From Deinococcus marmoris (lineage in GTDB: Bacteria; Deinococcota; Deinococci; Deinococcales; Deinococcaceae): a stretch of DNA of 64,000 nucleotides. The translations under genes and the position numbers were made by a program. Location: NCBI RefSeq assembly GCF_001949125.1, contig NZ_MSTI01000062.1, positions 1 to 64,000 of the forward strand, in the 5' to 3' direction. The notes under the pieces were generated by a model. It saw only the letters and a list, made by a program, of their open reading frames with translations, was not told the DNA's origin and ran no database searches. Shown here piece after piece: positions 33,902 through 46,551 of the stretch (position 1 is the stretch's first letter; each line of letters opens with the position of its first letter).

Positions 33902-34309
33902 ATGCCCAAACTCACCGTCGGTCCGTGGATCGCCACCCAGAAATTACCCAGCAAAGCGCTGGCCCGTGACCGCCAGGCTTTTCTTGAGCGGGCGCAGCAC
34001 CGGCTGCAGGTTCACGAGGTGGCCGGACTGCCATTGATCGGTCTGGGCGGCAGTTGCGGGAAACCCTGCTTCGCCCTGCCGTACACGCTGAGCTGGAACG
34101 ACACCAACACGCGTGAGCTGGAACAGATCGGCACGGAATTTGAGTGTTTCGTGGAGTACGGCGTCTACCCCCACTTAAAACTTCTCGACGGTGAACAGGA
34201 GGTGGCGGCGGTGCAGGATTGGACCACGTTTGCCACCGTGTACCTGCGCCCAGGATACGAGCGGGCCGAGGAACTGCTTATCACGTTGCGTGACCGACTC
34301 GCGCCGTAA
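33902..34309 (+). CDS. conserved hypothetical protein downstream of copA
   Basis: This encodes 135 residues. I chose the ATG at 33902 because CAGGAG precedes it. There is no signal peptide or membrane helix. It has two cysteines in LGGSCGKPCFALP, a CxxxC pair that may bind metal, and a third in EFECFVEY. It lies 60 bp after copA on the same strand and is followed by a bidirectional terminator, so it is probably the last gene of the copA unit. No family is recognised. A small copper-handling protein is possible but unproven. Confidence 0.65.
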   Translation: MPKLTVGPWIATQKLPSKALARDRQAFLERAQHRLQVHEVAGLPLIGLGGSCGKPCFALPYTLSWNDTNTRELEQIGTEFECFVEYGVYPHLKLLDGEQEVAAVQDWTTFATVYLRPGYERAEELLITLRDRLAP

Positions 34310-34341
34310 GGTCAATCACAGCCTTGGCTGCAATAACAGAA

Positions 34342-34377
34342 AATCGAGAGGCGCACGTTGAGCTGCGCCTCTCGATT
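34342..34377. terminator. bidirectional terminator
   Basis: A perfect 14-bp stem (34342-34355 with 34364-34377) around an 8-base loop lies between the copA unit and the convergent ZIP-operon end. Confidence 0.85.
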
Positions 34378-34409
34378 CTGACTGACGTTTTCAGTCTTTG
34401 ACGCCACAA

Positions 34410-35147
34410 TCACAGCCCCAGTTCAACCAGGTAAAGCGCGATAAAGCCCAGAAAAAAGGCGCTGGTGATCCACGGCGTTTCTTTGACCTCATGGGCCTCC
34501 ACCAGCAGTTCCTCTGTCACCAGGAACAGCAGCGCCGCCGCGCCGAAGGACAGCACGATTTCCAGCGGGAGCCCCGAGAGGCCCTGAAGCAGTGTGCCGC
34601 CCAGCGTGGCCCCCACGATCACCAACAGGCTCAGGCCGCTCACGGTCAGAATGCTCCGGCCCCTGCTTGCTCCGCGTTGTCCCAGGCTGGCGGATACCGA
34701 TAAGCCCAGGAACAGCAGTTCCAGCGTCAGCGCCACCACCAGCAAGGTTCCCACGCGCTCGCCTGCCGCGAAGCCCACACCGATCAGCAGGCCGTCAATC
34801 AACACGTCGATGCCCACCGCCGCCAGCAAGCCAGTGACGGCACGTGGGCTGTGCTCATCCGTATCTTCAGTTTCTGGTTCCAGCCGTCCCACCAGCGCCC
34901 GCACCGCCAGCATCACGGCCACGCCCAGCGCGAAGCCAATCACCACACCCAGCGGCTGATGGCCCGCCGTGATCTGGGGCAGCAGTTCCCCAGCCACGGC
35001 AGCGAAAACCACGCCCGCCGCGAAGTGCTGCACGAAGCTGCGGACATGCGGACTGGGGGGACGGAAGCTGGCAATCACGCCGCCCAGGATGGTGGCAGCC
35101 ACCGGAATCAGCGTCAACAGCAGAATCTGGGCCAACGTTGTGGTCAT
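34410..35147 (-). CDS. ZIP-family metal transporter
   Basis: This encodes 245 residues with about eight helices. ZIP markers are HFAAGVVFAAVAGELLPQI (helix 2), the metal-site helix 4 segment DVLIDGLLIGVGFAAG, and helix 5 with TEELLVEAHEVKETPW. In helix 4 the usual first His is Asp (VGIDVLIDG). Helix 5 of typical ZIPs has HNxPEG; here it is less clear. ZIP proteins import Zn, Fe or Mn. It overlaps the glutaredoxin gene by 4 bp and ends the iron-type operon. Confidence 0.82.
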   Translation of the reverse strand: MTTTLAQILLLTLIPVAATILGGVIASFRPPSPHVRSFVQHFAAGVVFAAVAGELLPQITAGHQPLGVVIGFALGVAVMLAVRALVGRLEPETEDTDEHSPRAVTGLLAAVGIDVLIDGLLIGVGFAAGERVGTLLVVALTLELLFLGLSVSASLGQRGASRGRSILTVSGLSLLVIVGATLGGTLLQGLSGLPLEIVLSFGAAALLFLVTEELLVEAHEVKETPWITSAFFLGFIALYLVELGL

Positions 35148-35392
35148 GGACGCCGGGCGAGCGCCTCCAGGATGCCGGGCCGCTGGTCATCAAAAAAGCC
35201 GTAAAAGACCTGATTGTCAATCACGGTCACGGGCGCGATCCGCACGTTGGCCTTGGCCTGCATCTCGGCCAGTGCCGCCGGGTCCTCGCGCACGTTCTTC
35301 TCGGTGAAGGTAGCCCCCTGGCTGGTCAGCAGCCGCTTGACCGCCTCGCAATCGGCGCAGTTCGGAACAGTGTAAACGGTGATCTGGGCCAT
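35144..35392 (-). CDS. glutaredoxin / NrdH-like redox protein
   Basis: This encodes 82 residues with a thioredoxin fold. The active site is VPNCADCEAVKRLL (CxxC) and the cis-Pro region is RIAPVTVIDNQVFYGF. The size fits NrdH or class I glutaredoxins. It overlaps the ZIP gene by 4 bp, which suggests a link to metal uptake or Fe-S repair, but that is contextual. AGGAGG lies upstream of the start. Confidence 0.85.
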   Translation of the reverse strand: MAQITVYTVPNCADCEAVKRLLTSQGATFTEKNVREDPAALAEMQAKANVRIAPVTVIDNQVFYGFFDDQRPGILEALARRP

Positions 35393-35414
35393 AAGCCTCC
35401 TTTGAACTTCAAGA

Positions 35415-35852
35415 TTACGGCTTCACTGTGAACTGCCGGGTGACTGTTCTGACGGTTTCGAGTGCCTGAACCACCACGGCCTGGGGCTGCTGAGTCTGGA
35501 TGGCCCGTGCCGCCGCGTCCAGGGCGCGGTCAGCCTGCGTGAAAGACTGAGGATACAACTGCTCGAGCGCCGTCGCCTGGGCAAGCTCCGAACGGGCCTG
35601 TGCCAATGCCTGCACGCTGGCCTGCTGGCTGGCGCGGTTGCCCTTCAGGGCGCGGGCGTACTCCAGTTCCACAATATCGAGTGCGCCCACCGCCTGCCTC
35701 ACATGCTGAGCTGCCGGTTGAAGCAGGCTCTGGATGGTCGGCTGGGGGGCGCTGCCGCGGCCTCCCAGAAAACCAAGCAAAAGGCCAAGAATGCCCGCCC
35801 CGAGGATCACTCCCCAGGAGGCCGGGCCGCGTTGTTTGCGGTACAGCATCAA
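35415..35852 (-). CDS. membrane-anchored helical protein
   Basis: This encodes 145 residues. One N-terminal transmembrane helix (WGVILGAGILGLLLGFLGG) is followed by an extracytoplasmic helical region rich in Ala and Gln (LAQARSELAQATALEQLYPQ). The composition resembles the helical repeats of the FTR1 partner proteins in this operon (AYLDHFE, RARTEL). It overlaps the upstream hydantoinase-like gene by 4 bp. No named family was recognised. Confidence 0.7.
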   Translation of the reverse strand: MMLYRKQRGPASWGVILGAGILGLLLGFLGGRGSAPQPTIQSLLQPAAQHVRQAVGALDIVELEYARALKGNRASQQASVQALAQARSELAQATALEQLYPQSFTQADRALDAAARAIQTQQPQAVVVQALETVRTVTRQFTVKP

Positions 35853-37900
35853 GTCTCCTGACGTACGATCAGCGCCACATGGCCTTCGAGCCGCAGGCGG
35901 TCATGCAAGTGTTGCCGGAGGAGGACCGGGTCATGCAGATGAGCGAAATCACTCAGGCGGGCGGGCGTCAGGGCCGCCACCTGCGGCGCAACCGGGGAGA
36001 CGAGCAGGCGCTCGAGATCAGACAACACCTGCGCTGGAGTTCCACTCAACACCTCGGCATCATCAAAGCGCAGCAGGCGTACGCCGCATTGATCAAGCAC
36101 CAGCGCCGGGTGCCTGACGTGCCGCCCGAACAAGCCCCGGCGCTCAATGCTCGCCGTGAACAGGCTGTGATACCGTCCGCCGAAAACCAGATGGGCGCTG
36201 TCACCCAGCACCAGCCGTGCCTGGGCATGCAGATCGTCCTCGCCCAGCACGCGGGTCTGTGCGCTCAGGGGATGTGCGCCCACAGCGACGGCCCGCAGTC
36301 GCCCCTCTGCGGCCAGGTACTCGGTCTCGATCCGCAGACTCGCCGGGTCAGCCCCCAGCCGCACCGCCTCGTCCCCGACTTCGCGCTCAAGCAGGTCGGC
36401 CACCGTTGGGTCCTGGCGGGTCACGCTGCGTTCCCGCTCCACCCGGATGACCGCCAGCGCCGCCCCGATGGACGAGATCACGTCGGCATTGGGCAGGGTT
36501 TGAAACGGCACGCCGAGCCGCCGGGCCATCACCGGGCCAAGTACGCTCGCCGCCCCACCCCCGCCGTATAGCGGGAGTCCCTGGAGGCCGTGTTCCTTGA
36601 TCAGTTCACGGATAGGCGTGACCAGCTTCTCCGCACTTGCTTCCAGAACGGCAGTGGCTGCCGCTTCCACGCTGGCCCCCAGCCGCCCTGCGAGCAGCGC
36701 CAGCGCCATACGGGCACTGACCTCATTGCCGTAAGCCCGTCCAGTCTCGCCGATGGCGCCCAGGGCGTTCGCCGCACAGGTAGGTGTGATGGCGAATCTC
36801 TCTCCCGAAGGCGTTTCCAGCAGAGCGTAATGCCCGGTGTCCTGACCCGGCAGCGTGACTTCAATCAGCCGCGCGTCTCTGAGCTGCTCAGGGCGCGCAA
36901 AGCTGGCATAGGGCAGTCCCGCGATGTGGGCGCTGCGCGGGCCGACTTCTTCGATCTGCCGCTTGCCCAGGCGCACCAGACTGCCTCCAGCCACCCCAGC
37001 GATGCGGATATCGACGGCACGCAGTCCGGTAGGGACACCCAGCACGGTCATGTAACTCAGCACCGGGCGACCGTCCTTGATGGCCCCGATATTAGTGCTG
37101 GTCCCACCCACCTCGAAGAACACCCCGTCCATCAGCCCTTCTTGCAAAATGGCCCCGCCCAGTGAGGCCGCCGGGCCACTCACCACGGTATGCAGCGGCG
37201 TTTCCTCAAAGGCGCGCAGACTGGCGGCCCCACCATCGCCGCGGATGATCAGCAGCGGCACGCCTGGCAGCCGGGTGCTGACCACCTGCCGGACGTGCTG
37301 GGCGGTGCGCAGCATGGTGGGCAAAATGCTGGCGTTGATGGCCGCGCCCAGGGTACGCATCTCCAGGCCATAACTGCCACTCAGGTCACTGCCCAGCGTG
37401 ACCGGCAGGCCGAGGCCACGGGCAATCTCACCTGCACGCTGCTCCAGCGAGCGGTCGTCCACCCCGAACGCCTCGCTGATAGCGACGGCCTGGATGCCTG
37501 CTCCGCGCCACTGTTCAAGCTGGGATCGCAGACGGGTTTCAACGTCTGGTCCGTCACTGCTGACAAAAGCCCACTCGGCCTTCAGGCCCGCCGGGGGCTG
37601 GGTGACCCGCCGCACGCGCCGCTCGTCGCGGGCCGGGCCGAGGGCCAGCACCCCGATCCAGGCGGTGTCACCTTCCAGCAGGGCGTTGGTGGCCTGGGTG
37701 GTCGAATGCGCTACCAACAGCACGGGCGTGTCTTCCGGCAGAGCGGTGAGCAGACGGTCAAGCGCCGAGAGCACGCCCGCCGCCACGCCATGCTCTGCGC
37801 TGTGGGTGGTGGGAACGTGCGAGACCGCCCGAAGCGTGCCATCCTCCCCGAGGGCCACCCCTTTGGTAAAAGTCCCCCCCACGTCAATGCCGATCCGCAT
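35849..37900 (-). CDS. hydantoinase/oxoprolinase-like protein
   Basis: This encodes 683 residues. I chose ATG 37900 because the family begins MRIGIDVGGTFTKGVAL, the phosphate-binding loop of the actin-like ATPase fold. Other family segments are SHSTTQATNALLEG-like sequence (VAHSTTQATNALLEGDTAW), NASILPTMLRTAQHVR, IRGDGGAASLRAF, VVSGPAASLGGA, EVGGTSTNIGAIKDG and LYGGGGAASVLGP. The family hydrolyses cyclic amides or carboxylates ketones in an ATP-dependent way. No partner HyuB/second subunit is nearby. It lies 28 bp after FTR1 in a metal operon, an unusual context. A nonstandard function is possible. Confidence 0.82.
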   Translation of the reverse strand: MRIGIDVGGTFTKGVALGEDGTLRAVSHVPTTHSAEHGVAAGVLSALDRLLTALPEDTPVLLVAHSTTQATNALLEGDTAWIGVLALGPARDERRVRRVTQPPAGLKAEWAFVSSDGPDVETRLRSQLEQWRGAGIQAVAISEAFGVDDRSLEQRAGEIARGLGLPVTLGSDLSGSYGLEMRTLGAAINASILPTMLRTAQHVRQVVSTRLPGVPLLIIRGDGGAASLRAFEETPLHTVVSGPAASLGGAILQEGLMDGVFFEVGGTSTNIGAIKDGRPVLSYMTVLGVPTGLRAVDIRIAGVAGGSLVRLGKRQIEEVGPRSAHIAGLPYASFARPEQLRDARLIEVTLPGQDTGHYALLETPSGERFAITPTCAANALGAIGETGRAYGNEVSARMALALLAGRLGASVEAAATAVLEASAEKLVTPIRELIKEHGLQGLPLYGGGGAASVLGPVMARRLGVPFQTLPNADVISSIGAALAVIRVERERSVTRQDPTVADLLEREVGDEAVRLGADPASLRIETEYLAAEGRLRAVAVGAHPLSAQTRVLGEDDLHAQARLVLGDSAHLVFGGRYHSLFTASIERRGLFGRHVRHPALVLDQCGVRLLRFDDAEVLSGTPAQVLSDLERLLVSPVAPQVAALTPARLSDFAHLHDPVLLRQHLHDRLRLEGHVALIVRQET

Positions 37901-37928
37901 ACCTGGAGGAGCTGACGTCGGCGGCACT

Positions 37929-39145
<1,217 letters not shown>

Positions 39146-39149
<4 letters not shown>

Positions 39150-40135
39150 TGGAGCAGGCCTCTGGCGGTCTTCAACTCTTTGAGCGTGGCGTCGATGGCG
39201 GCACTGAACCTGGCGGGCGTGACACGCTGCCTGATCAGCTCACGCAGCCCGTTCTTGAGCGTTTCTTCGAGCTTAAGTTCCAGCGTCTTATTCTTGACGG
39301 CCAGCGGGGCTTCAAGCTGCTCGTAATGGTCAAGGTAAGCGCTGATGACGGCTTCATTGGCCGCATCGGTCATGCCGCCAGTGTAGTGCTGCCTGGCCGT
39401 CGTCAGCAAAGTTTCAATGCTGGCAAAGTCGGCCATCGGTCCACGGCTCGGAGCCAGCGGGTCACCGCTGATTTCGGAGAGTTCCGTTCTTGCCCGGTCA
39501 AGCTGGGCATTAAACAGCCTGGCATCGGCTTGGGCGGCCAGCAACGCCTTGGCCTGACGCAGGGCAGCGGCGGTCTGTCCGCCCTGATCCGCCGGGAACT
39601 TCGTCTGGTAACGGGTCAGCCAGCCCGTCGCCCGCGCCAGGTAAAAGCGGGCGTCCTGGTATTCGGTGAGATTGCTCACCTTGCCCCCGCTGACCCCGCC
39701 GCTGTACTCGGTCTTGGTGTTGCCTAGAATGGTGGAGATCACCCGAGCGCCATATTTTGGATCGTTGCGGGTAACGGCTGGAATTGTGGCAATGGCCTGG
39801 TCCACGTTCGCCGAGAACCCTGTTAGTGCGGCCTGAACGGCCTGGGGCTTGTTCGCCTTGAGCGCGGCATTGATACCTTGAAAATCCTTAAGAAAGCGGG
39901 CGCGCAAATCGGGCGTCAGATCGGCTTTCACAGCGTCATACAGCTCGTTGGCTGGGTGGCTGGCGTGCTTGAGGGCCAGCTCTTGATTTCCCGTTTGAAC
40001 ATTGAGCAGCATGGCATCGTAGTGACCGCGCATCTGTTCCAGTACCCCCACGAAGGTGACGGCGTCCCTCGGCGCAGCGAGGGCGCTGGCCGACAGCGCG
40101 AAGGTGAGCAGTAAAAAGCCCGAGCGAATGGTCAT
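39146..40135 (-). CDS. secreted helical partner of the FTR1 permease
   Basis: This encodes 329 residues. I chose ATG 40135, which opens the signal peptide TIRSGFLLLTFALSASALAA. The mature protein is all-helical, with two repeats similar to the N-terminal domain of the FTR1 permease (YDAMLLNVQTGNQELALKHA; AVISAYLDHYEQLEAPLAVK). It is comparable to EfeO-like or imelysin-like periplasmic iron proteins. It is first in the operon and probably supplies or oxidises iron for the permease. No Fur box was identified in 40136-40245. Confidence 0.75.
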
Positions 40136-40836
40136 GAATGGATCATAGGCAGGCAATTCTATAAAGTCAATCGGATTAGTCGGGTATGAGACAGGGAGTG
40201 ATCTGCAAGTTGTTACGCCAGGTGGCACAATCCGAATTCTCACCAGTGTTCAGGAGTTGCACCTGCATAACTGGCTGCAAAGGGCTCTCAGCCGGGAGAA
40301 TCTAGGAATGTCAAAATCACAGATTCTGGGGGAGCGCGTCCACATTCTGGCAGACGAGGTTCTGGCCGTGCCCAACACGTCATGACAGCAGCGCAGCCTG
40401 GGGGCTGCGCTGTTCATGTTCCTAGACAACGCGTCCAGAACGGCGCTCCACCGCGCTGAGCTGGTCAGCAAGAGTGTGCTCAGCCGCCTCCTGAACGAAT
40501 ATGACTGGGATACCTCGGCGTGCTAGACGTTGTCGGAACACGCCCAGTGGGACCTTCTGCGTCTGGCGGCCAAAGGCAAACATCGCCCCATCCTGCGGCT
40601 CATTGTCGATCTGACTAGCGCGCTGCCTTTCGTGCGCGTTCATAACGACGTCCACGGCATTCATCTGGTGGTTTTCTTCGCTTAGTACTGGGACGTGAAG
40701 TTCCCGATAACGTACCGAGTGTATGAGGGGAAGAGTACGCTCACACCGACGATATTGGCGCGCGAGATGCTCCGCACCATTCCCGCTTTCATCCGCTCGC
40801 GGTTTCGCATCCAGGTCCTGGCCGACAATAGTTTTG

Positions 40837-41877
40837 GGCTCTTCCTGGATTCCAGGGAGCTGAGAACGCTCTGGTAAACTGCCGGCATGCTGAGTTTGAT
40901 TCAGCTCTTGGACGATGAATAATGCTTCAAAGTCGTGCGGGAACTCCGTTGGCCCGGTGGCGTGACATGCCCGCACTGCCACGCACCGCATATCGTCAAA
41001 CAAGGCCGGGAGACACCCAGCGGTTCAGACAGCGATATCGCTGTCTGAATTGCCAGCGGAAGTTCGATGACCTGACCGGCACGGTCTTTGCCGGCCACCA
41101 CCAACCCCTCCGGCAGTGGGTGGCCTTCTTGGTCAGAGCAGCGCCGATGACGACGCTTGACCGCTGCCTCTATCTGATGGGCCTCAATCTGAGTCACCGT
41201 CAGATTGCGCATGAACTCGGCCTGAACGAAGATGATGCTCAGAACATGACCCGAAGTCTCCGGCAAGGCGTGGTGGAGGCGTCCATCACGCCTCCCCTCG
41301 CCGGTACGGTCGAGATCGACGAGGTGTATCTGGTGGCGGGGCACAAGGGGCAAAGCGATCTGGTGAAAAAAAATCTCGGCCTGGCCGCAGACGATGTTTG
41401 AAGGGCAAGCGAGGACGCGGCACTGCCGCGTCCGACGAGCCACCAGTCCTGGGCATGATTGAGCGAGGTGGGCAACTCGTTCTCCAGCTCTGCGCCAACG
41501 TTCAGCAGCACACCATTCGGCCCCACATCTTGACCGCCACTCAGCCAGGCAGCGTGGTCAATACTGATGAGTACGCGATCTATGCCCGGTTGCCGAGCTG
41601 GGGATTGATGCGTGTCACCGTGAACCACGGTCGCGGCGAGTTTGCGCGCGATGACGACGGTGTTGACGTGAACGAAGTTCACGTCAACACCAGAGAAGAC
41701 GTGTGGAGCTTGCTCCGCTCATGGTTACGGCCCCATAGAGGGATTTCGCAGTGGTGGTTGCCACTCTATCTGGCCTTCTTTCAAGCGATGCACAACATCC
41801 GTTGTCGTGGGTTTTCGCTGTTGGAGCCGATGTTAACCCTGCTTCTGATCGCAGCTCCCCGGAACGCAGGATGAGCC
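40837..41877 (+). mobile_element. IS1595-family element with 8-bp target duplication (copy 2)
   Basis: The element is 1041 bp. Imperfect 29-bp terminal repeats match at about 24 positions (GGCTCTTCCTGGATTCCAGG at 40837; complement end GGCTCATCCTGCGTTCCGGG at 41877). TAGTTTTG is duplicated at 40829-40836 and 41878-41885. The 8-bp duplication is typical of IS1595. It is inserted in the decayed IS4-like transposase. Confidence 0.93.
40887..41874 (+). pseudogene. IS1595-family transposase with three lesions
   Basis: The true N-terminus starts at ATG 40887 (LSLIQLLDDE), hits TAA at 40920-40922, then reads CFKVVRELRWPGGVTCPHCH, the zinc ribbon. The frame shifts near 41015 to give CLNCQRKFDDLTGTVFAG and the DDE start GTVEIDEVYLVAGHKGQSDL. 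At a run of eight A (41366-41373) it must shift again to reach GKRGRGTAASDEPPVLGMIE, SVVNTDEYAIYARLPSWGLM and the C-terminal FFQAMHNIRCRG. The truncated copy at 10143 shares these features. It could not make a full protein without frameshifting and readthrough. Confidence 0.85.
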
Positions 41878-42223
41878 TAGTTTTGAATCGCCGGCGTTTC
41901 TGGATAAGGAGACGAGGTGATCGCTGAGGGCAAGGTGTGGTGGAACGAGAAATCTTTTTTCAAGGAGGGGAATCATCAGTTCACAAAGCGAACTGCCGTG
42001 GGGTTGGACCGCTGGATTCTGTTGGTCTTCCTGGCTTGGACGTTGGCGATCCTGCATCGACATGATGGACTGACCCTGGAAGAGTGCGTATTCCTGGCGC
42101 TGGTCATGGTGCCGTCCTACATCATCTCCAATCCAGACAGTTGGGTGCAGTTCATGATGCACAACGAGTTGAGGCTCGAGGAGCCTGATCCCTGGCGGCC
42201 TGACAGATTTTATGAGAGTGAAC

Positions 42224-43427
42224 CTCGGCAGCTGACAACTTCATTTTTTAGTCGTCCCAGACGGCGGGAAGGTCACCTTCCGGTCTGTCCCTCGACAGAA
42301 ACGGAAAACGGCGGTGTTTTGAGGTGTGAAGCCACCAAACCCCGCCGCCTCACAGGCTACTGAACTCACCGCCCATTTCAAAGCCTGCGTCCCTTCGCTG
42401 CGCATCGACACGCATCAGCGTGCCGTTGACGTTGTTTTGGCGATGATCATGGCCCAGAGCGTCAACCACCTCGATCTGGCTCCTCATTTGCCCGGCACCA
42501 GTTCTCCTGAAGCCAAGAAGCGGCGCGTGGAACGCGCCGTCCACGATGAGCAGCTCACGGCTCAGGTCTTCCTGGCCCTGCTCTTGGTCCACCTTCCTCC
42601 GGGTAAGATCCTGATGAGCGTGGACCGCACGACCTGGGAACACGGGGATTCGCCGCTCAACCTGTTGGTTCTGGGTGCGGTGGTCCACGGCTTTACCATT
42701 CCGCTCGTGTGGGTGGCCCTGGATCACACAGGCAACAGCGACACCCGGGCACGCATGTGGCTGGTCTTACGACTGCTGGAGGCCCTTCCAGCGCGACGCT
42801 GGAAGGGCCTGGTGGCGGACCGGGAGTTCATCGGAGCTGAGTGGTTTCGTTTCCTGCGCCGAAAAAGGATTCGCCGGGCCATTCGGATTCGGAAGGACAC
42901 GGTGCTGGACGAATTATCAGCGGACGAGTGGTTCCAGGATCTACAACCCGGTCAGTTCCGGATGATCGCGGAGCGGACTGAGGTCTTTGGGGAACCCATG
43001 CGGGTGGTGGCCACCAGGTCACCCACGGGTGACCTGGTGATCATCGCGACGGACTTTCACGTATGGGAAACGTGGCAACTGTACAAGCTTCGCTGGACCA
43101 TCGAGTCCACTTTTGGCTTGCAAAAGTCGCGGGGCTTCGATTTGGAGCGGACCGGAGTCACGGACCCCACATGGTTGGAGCGACTGTTCGGTTTGGTGAC
43201 CCTGGCCTGGTTGGCCTGCCTGCGGGTGGGGGTCTGGCGGCATGAGGCGAAACCGATCCGGGTGCTGGCCCATGGCCGGAAGGCCATGAGCCTCGTGCGC
43301 TACGGCTCGGAAGAACTACGCCACGTGCTGCGGTGGGTTCCCGAAAGAATCGGCGAGATTCTCCGCGTCTTGATACGCCCTTTTCCCGTACTGGGACAGC
43401 CGCAAACTGAAGTTGTCAGCTACTGAG
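42224..43427 (+). mobile_element. middle IS4-family element of the nest
   Basis: Terminal repeats of about 20 bp match at 18 positions (CTCGGCAGCTGACAACTTCA at 42224; complement end CTCAGTAGCTGACAACTTCA at 43427). The 9-bp duplication AGAGTGAAC is at 42215-42223 and, beyond the innermost element, at 44868-44876. It sits at the 3' end of the outer transposase gene. Confidence 0.88.
42326..43426 (+). CDS. IS4-family transposase
   Basis: This encodes 366 residues, apparently complete. Catalytic candidates are Asp in [14 protein letters not shown], Asp in [14 protein letters not shown], and Glu in the Y(2)R(3)E(6)K block ([20 protein letters not shown]). The stop codon (43424-43426) lies within the right terminal repeat, so the element is compact. 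This is the only member of the nest with an undamaged transposase. It could supply activity in trans. Confidence 0.85.
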   Translation: MKPPNPAASQATELTAHFKACVPSLRIDTHQRAVDVVLAMIMAQSVNHLDLAPHLPGTSSPEAKKRRVERAVHDEQLTAQVFLALLLVHLPPGKILMSVDRTTWEHGDSPLNLLVLGAVVHGFTIPLVWVALDHTGNSDTRARMWLVLRLLEALPARRWKGLVADREFIGAEWFRFLRRKRIRRAIRIRKDTVLDELSADEWFQDLQPGQFRMIAERTEVFGEPMRVVATRSPTGDLVIIATDFHVWETWQLYKLRWTIESTFGLQKSRGFDLERTGVTDPTWLERLFGLVTLAWLACLRVGVWRHEAKPIRVLAHGRKAMSLVRYGSEELRHVLRWVPERIGEILRVLIRPFPVLGQPQTEVVSY

Positions 43428-43443
43428 CTGGACTTTGGCCATT

Positions 43444-43473
43444 GACAGGGGAGCAGCATGCTGCTCCCCTGTC
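43444..43473. repeat. 30-bp perfect palindrome at the 5' end of the innermost element
   Basis: The 15-base arms are GACAGGGGAGCAGCA and its complement, with no loop. It could form a hairpin that shields the transposase from outside transcription, or bind a dimeric protein. Confidence 0.8.
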
Positions 43474-43483
43474 AGACTTGAGC

Positions 43484-44838
43484 ATGGCACTCCTTCCGAA
43501 GTGGTTCACTCGGATCTTGGACGAGTTCGCCCCGCTCTTTTCCACGCGGTCTGGCCGCAGGTTCAACGCTTGGTGATTGGGGCAATTTTGTCGCCTGGGA
43601 AGCGGACGGTGACCGCCGCTCTCCGGGTCCTCGGATTGGCAGACGATCCCAGGTTCGGTACGTTTCACCGCCTGTTGAGTCGGGCGCGCTGGTCCAGTCT
43701 TCAGGCCAGTCGGGTGCTGCTCAGCCTGCTCCTGGCCGCTTTCGTTCCCTCTGGGCCGCTGATCCTCGGCCTGGACGACACTATCGAACGACGAACCGGC
43801 AAAAAGATCAGCGCTCGAGGCATCTACCGCGACCCGGTGCGGTCCAGCCAGGGGCACTTCGTGAAAGCCGGCGGTCTCCGCTGGCTGAGCTTGATGCTGC
43901 TGACCCCCATTCCCTGGGCCAATCGTATCTGGGCGCTGCCGTTCCTGACGGCACTCGTGCCGTCACAGCGCTACCACGAAGAGCGCGGTCACCGGCATAA
44001 GACCCTGACCGACTGGGCCCGGCAGATGCTGCGTGTGGTGCAGCGTTGGTGTCCTGGACGGCAGTTGATCGTGGTAGCGGACAGCGCATACGCGGTCATC
44101 AGGTGGCTCGCCGACCTCCAGCAGGGCCGTCCGATCACCGTCATCACCAGACTCCGCCTGGATGCCGCTCTGTACGAGCCGGCCCCTGAACGACAGGCCG
44201 GCCAGAAGGGGCGGCCCAAAATGAAGGGCCAGCGCCTCCCGGCGCTGGCCGCTGTCGCGAACGCTGCAGACACGTGCTGGCAGCGTGTCCGGTTGACCCG
44301 TTGGTACGGTGAAACCCTGCGGGAGGTGGACCTCGTTTCTCAGACGGCAATCTGGTATCACCCTGGCAAACCGCCTCTTCCACTCCGGTGGGTCTTGATC
44401 CGCGACCCACAGGGCCAGTTCTCCACTCAGGCACTGCTCTGTACAGACCTTCTGCTGAGTCCAGTTCAGATCTTGGAGTCCTTCGTACAGCGCTGGCAAC
44501 TCGAAGTCACCTTTGAAGAAGTTCGAGCTCACCTGGGTGTGGAAACACAACGGCAGTGGACCGACCTAGCCATTGCGAGAACAACCCCAGCGTTGCTGGG
44601 GCTGTTCTCGCTTGTGACTCTCATGGCTCACGAGCGCTGGCATGGCCATGATGTTTGGGTTCGTCGTGCCGCCTGGTATGACAAGACCTTGCCGACCTTT
44701 GTCGATGCGTTCGCCGAGGTTCGGCGAGCATGATGGAAGGTGCCGACTTTTCGCATGTCTGCGCCAGGACGCGAAATGATTAAAGTCCCACTGGAATTTA
44801 TTGAGCGCCTTGCAGACGCACTCTGCTACGCCGCCTGA
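43484..44838 (+). pseudogene. DDE_5-type transposase with frameshift and stop
   Basis: The N-terminus (ATG 43484, ALLPKWFTRILDEFAPLFST) is in a different frame from the body, which begins VWPQVQRLVIGAILSPGKRT. The body shows LILGLDDTIERRTGKKISAR, RSSQGHFVKAGGLRWLSLML, LIVVADSAYAVIRWL and VTFEEVRAHLGVETQRQW, with catalytic Asp, Asp and Glu. A TGA at 44731-44733 interrupts before [19 protein letters not shown]. The two lesions make it inactive unless corrected. Confidence 0.8.
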
Positions 44839-44869
44839 CACGTCTCGATGGCCAAAGTCGAGCTGAGAG

Positions 44870-46061
<1,192 letters not shown>

Positions 46062-46551
46062 AGACGGAAAGTGTCCCCTACCAGGGACGCTTTCTCATAC
46101 TTTGTGTCAGGCCGTCAGGCCTGATCCCTCACGCGCCCCAAAAAGTGCCCTGACCATCGGCGGCTCGTACGTGGTGGGAGGGTTAATTCCGTTGATCCCT
46201 TACGCTTTCGGACTGCCTATCGGTGAGGCGTTAAGGATCTCGGTGATCGTCACCCTGCTGGCACTGGCCGTGTTCGGCGCGGTCAAAGCCCGCTTCACGG
46301 GGGTCAACGTGATGGGGAGCGCCCTGCAGACGACGCTGGTAGGTGGCCTGGCGGCTGGGGCTGCTTTCCTGATCGCGCGGGCCGTCGCCGATCTGGGCGT
46401 CGGCTAGACCCAGTCGTCTCGTATGCTCTGTGGGCTACCGGGAACTTAACCAGCGTGCCAGCCCAGCAACTGGGTCACGCGTTCTAGACTGTCCATTACA
46501 GGTCTAGTGGATCGGGTAATACGGATTGCGAAAAAATAACTAACAATTGGG

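Larger units (their letters stand above)
40250..42112 (+). pseudogene. decayed IS4-like transposase split by IS1595
   Basis: Frames here encode [58 protein letters not shown], [20 protein letters not shown] and VKFPITYRVYEGKSTLTPTI, with stops at several points and a short deletion. At 40836 the frame is cut by the IS1595 element. After it, RFRIQVLADNSF rejoins [12 protein letters not shown] tail ([33 protein letters not shown]) runs to about 42112, where it fuses to VIT1-like sequence. This is a dead IS4-type transposase. Confidence 0.75.
43428..44862 (+). mobile_element. innermost DDE_5-type element of the nest
   Basis: Ends match over about 15 bp (CTGGACTTTGGCCAT at 43428; complement end CTCGACTTTGGCCAT at 44862). 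CTGAG is duplicated at 43423-43427 and 44863-44867. It entered the last five bases of the middle element. Its length is 1435 bp. Confidence 0.82.

Noticed and set aside
34342..34377. Hairpin after the copA unit considered as a riboswitch or small RNA
   Set aside because: It is a simple symmetrical stem between convergent genes, the usual form of a bidirectional terminator.
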